64,000 nt of DNA from JBCBDX01 sp038529265. Its GTDB lineage: Bacteria > Pseudomonadota > Alphaproteobacteria > Rhizobiales > Rhizobiaceae. Positions within the stretch are counted from its first letter, which is position 1. Each line of letters begins with the position of its first letter. The stretch spans positions 1 through 64,000 of the forward strand of contig JBCBDX010000010.1 in NCBI GenBank assembly GCA_038529265.1, given 5' to 3'. Made by a program: the position numbers and the translations under genes. The notes under the pieces are model-generated. The model was given only the letters and a program-made list of their open reading frames with translations, made no database searches and had not been told where the DNA came from. Positions 61,996-64,000 of this stretch are shown one piece after another.

Positions 61996-62693
61996 ACATT
62001 TTTCCAACTTCCGCAATTCCGCAGGCTTTGGCAAAAATGCGGAGAAATCCTAAGCGCGTGCTCGCCTTTTTGGGCGCTGTTGCGCTTATCATTGCCGCAT
62101 GCGTCGCTGCAAAACACTTCGCAGTCTGGATGGTTGATCAGCTTCCGACAGCTCATGCAATCTGCAAAACCATGGTTCATAATACGATCATCGCTGCGGC
62201 GACGCTTGCTCATATGAGCCTAATGGCATTTCCATTTGTACCGGGTGCTGAAATCGGTTTGGCCATGATGATTTCGCTTGGCGGGACATATGCGCCCCTC
62301 GTTTATCTGAGCACCGTAGCAGCACTCTGCTTGGCTTTTCTTGCCGGTAGGCTGATCCCTGAGGATAGCCTCGCACGCATCTTTTTGAAGTTCGGAATGG
62401 TTCGGGCTGCTGAACTGATTGCCAGGCTTCGCGACTGCCAGCCACAGGAGAGGTTGGGTCTCTTGATGGGGCAGGCGGGGTCAAAACGCTTCACAGCTTT
62501 CCTTTTGAAGAACCGTTGTGTCGCTCTGATGGCCGCTCTTAACACGCCCGGTAATGCGCTGATCGGTGGTGGGGGCGGAATTTGCCTTGTTGCCGGATGC
62601 AGTCGATTGATATCGTTTCCTGTCTTTCTGATTTGCGCGGCAATAGCAGTGGCACCGGTGCCGTTGGTTTTCTTCCTGATCGCAATCATGTAA
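61992..62693 (+). CDS. VTT/DedA-like membrane protein
   Basis: 233 residues with about five or six hydrophobic helices. The first helix starts near residue 22 (VLAFLGAVALIIAACVAAKHF). FPFVPGAEIGLAMMISLGG and NTPGNALIGGGGGICLVAG resemble the VTT/SNARE-associated signature of DedA and TVP38 proteins. Start overlaps the decarboxylase stop by 4 bases, so it belongs to the cysK operon and might move a lipid or the product amine. Confidence 0.6.
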   Translation: MNIFPTSAIPQALAKMRRNPKRVLAFLGAVALIIAACVAAKHFAVWMVDQLPTAHAICKTMVHNTIIAAATLAHMSLMAFPFVPGAEIGLAMMISLGGTYAPLVYLSTVAALCLAFLAGRLIPEDSLARIFLKFGMVRAAELIARLRDCQPQERLGLLMGQAGSKRFTAFLLKNRCVALMAALNTPGNALIGGGGGICLVAGCSRLISFPVFLICAAIAVAPVPLVFFLIAIM

Positions 62694-62734
62694 ACGGCAT
62701 TCAGGCCGTAGCTCTTGCGGGCCGACTTAAGAGT

Positions 62735-63652
62735 TCACAGCCCCAGTTCGCGCAGTCGCTGCTTTTGGCGACTGGCCAGAGCATCGATTTCGTTGATCGT
62801 TTGTAGTGATAACGAGCCGCCCGGCTTCCTCAATGTTGGGTGTTTAATGATGCCTTGTTGAGCCAGCGAGTGCTTGCGAATGGCCAAGCCCAAGCCAGGT
62901 TGTGCCTCATAGCGGATCATCGGCATGTAAGCGTCGAAAATATCGCGGGCACGCTCCAGATTGTCTGCGTTAAACGCTTCGATCACCTGCCGCATCATTT
63001 CCGGATAACCGAAGCCAGTCATGGCACCATCGGCGCCCCGGATCATTTCTTCGAGCAGATACATGCCGCCATTGCCGCACAGTATTGAAATGCGCCGCGA
63101 ACCGGCGTCAGACGCTTTGCGCAGCGCTGAGATTTTCTCCAGTCCCGGCCAATCCTCATGCTTGAGCATGACGCAGGTCGGGCAATCATTGATGATCTTC
63201 AGGATAACAGACGTTGATATCTGAACGCCGGTTGCCAGCGGGAAATCTTGAAGCACAAAAGGTAGTTTGCCGAGCGTTTCGGCTGTGTTGTGGAAGTAGT
63301 CAACAATCTGCGTGTCCGTTTTCAGGCCCATGGGTGGCGCAACCATCACGCCTTTTGCTCCCAGGTTCATTGCCTCTTCGGCAAGTGCACTCATTGCGGC
63401 GAAACCTGGTGAAGAAACGCCGACCACAACAGGAACCGTGCTACGTGCCGTCACGCGCTTGATGATGGATATGGATTCTGATGCAGACAGTTTGCCAGCC
63501 TCGCCCATCATTCCAAGAATAGTCAGCCCGCTCGCGCCGCGCTCAATATAGGTGTCGATCAGCTTATCAAGACTTTCAAAGTCCAGTGCACCATCAGGCA
63601 GGAATGGTGTTGCAGCGATGGTGAAGACACCCTTGGCGGTTTCATCGAGCAT
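62735..63652 (-). CDS. Dihydrodipicolinate synthase-family (DapA-like) protein
   Basis: 305 residues from ATG 63652 behind AGCGAGGTGACC. A class I aldolase TIM barrel: ASGLTILGMMGEAGKLSASE, VPVVVGVSSPGFAAM, KGVMVAPP, and the Schiff-base lysine in CVMLKHEDWPG. The conserved Tyr of true DapA (YNxP) is replaced (VLQDFPLATG), so it is not lysine biosynthesis but a paralogue. It overlaps the amidohydrolase gene upstream by 11 bases, suggesting hydantoin or pyrimidine-type catabolism. Confidence 0.8.
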   Translation of the reverse strand: MLDETAKGVFTIAATPFLPDGALDFESLDKLIDTYIERGASGLTILGMMGEAGKLSASESISIIKRVTARSTVPVVVGVSSPGFAAMSALAEEAMNLGAKGVMVAPPMGLKTDTQIVDYFHNTAETLGKLPFVLQDFPLATGVQISTSVILKIINDCPTCVMLKHEDWPGLEKISALRKASDAGSRRISILCGNGGMYLLEEMIRGADGAMTGFGYPEMMRQVIEAFNADNLERARDIFDAYMPMIRYEAQPGLGLAIRKHSLAQQGIIKHPTLRKPGGSLSLQTINEIDALASRQKQRLRELGL

Positions 63653-64000
63653 GGTCACCTCGCTTTCGTAACTTGGTCGCAAGTTCCGGTCGATCTATCC
63701 ATCGACCGTCGCCCGGCTTGCCAAAAAAAGCGCTATCTTTAACCAGACACTGACCGCGAAGGAACACCTGTTCGGGCCATCCGGTCACGCTATAATTTTC
63801 CCACGGATTGTAGCCTGCATTATCGTGCAGATCGTCAGCACCATAGCTGACGGTCTTTGTTGGGTTCCAAACAACAATGTCTGCATCCATGCCTTCAGCG
63901 ATGCTTCCCTTGTTCGTCAGGCCGTAAATGCGCGCTGGGGCCGTCGATGTCATTTCTACAAAAGCTTCAGGTCCACCACGATTTTTTGTTACAATAGCAT
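63642..64000 (-). CDS. Hydantoinase/dihydropyrimidinase-like amidohydrolase, 5' part outside window
   Basis: Only the C-terminal about 119 residues are present; the frame is open to the window end. The end of a cyclic amidohydrolase is recognisable: TSTAPARIYGLTNKGSIAEGMDADIVVWNP, then GYNPWENYSVTGWPEQVFLRG. Metal ligands lie outside the window. The substrate (hydantoin, dihydropyrimidine, allantoin type) cannot be told from this part. Confidence 0.8.
   Translation of the reverse strand, partial: AIVTKNRGGPEAFVEMTSTAPARIYGLTNKGSIAEGMDADIVVWNPTKTVSYGADDLHDNAGYNPWENYSVTGWPEQVFLRGQCLVKDSAFFGKPGDGRWIDRPELATKLRKRGDHAR

Overview
The window is chromosomal DNA from an alphaproteobacterium, most likely a marine Hyphomicrobiales or Rhodobacterales type. 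This is inferred from the gene families (C-P lyase operon with a hexapeptide acetyltransferase and two PhnE permeases, DUF3307, a short integrase type, a LysR/UgpBAEC-like transporter with a GpdQ-like phosphodiesterase), moderate GC and Pho-box style. No rRNA, tRNA or CRISPR array was seen.

Layout. 1-6.6 kb: the end of a DUF11-repeat surface protein and a paired outer-membrane barrel protein. 6.8-8.5 kb: an IS3-family element with a premature stop in orfB; it truncates a metallo-beta-lactamase-fold gene. 8.9-15.2 kb: a LysR regulator divergent from an ABC importer and a GpdQ-like phosphodiesterase, probably for phosphodiesters. 15.6-20.9 kb: an integrase pseudogene and a visibly GC-richer block (TetR, MBL-like protein, Tat-exported hydrolase, two SRPBCC proteins, quinone-oxidoreductase-like MDR) that looks acquired. 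21-22.2 kb: sparse DNA with one small hypothetical gene. 22.2-27.4 kb: a phosphorelay locus of a hybrid histidine kinase, an Hpt protein and a rare receiver-EamA transporter fusion, divergent from an orphan solute-binding protein. 27.6-38.3 kb: the phosphonate region, phnGHIJKL, acetyltransferase and phnCDEE, divergent from phnF, with candidate Pho boxes; phnM and phnN are absent here. 38.6-40.5 kb: a Gfo/Idh/MocA oxidoreductase and a sugar isomerase. 40.9-46.4 kb: a cyclic-nucleotide module (CNB membrane protein, CNB-MscS channel, FecR protein, CHASE2 adenylate cyclase).

47-56.3 kb: glycosyltransferases resembling yeast mannan enzymes (GT71-, GT62- and GT34-like, plus GT4 and GT2-TPR), mixed with a PqqD-like chaperone, an HprK-like kinase, a 70-residue exported peptide precursor and a PF14907-like nucleotidyltransferase. 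This resembles a peptide-modification/glycan system I cannot match to a described pathway. 56.5-62.7 kb: DsrE protein, SARP/BTAD-TPR regulator, CysK-glutaredoxin fusion, PLP decarboxylase and membrane protein, with TTCAC direct repeats at 11-12 or 22-23 bp spacing before dsrE and cysK. 62.7-64 kb: a DapA-family protein and the end of a hydantoinase-type amidohydrolase.

The strongest leads are the receiver-transporter fusion with its phosphorelay, the PqqD/HprK/peptide/glycosyltransferase cluster, and the SARP-linked sulfur locus.
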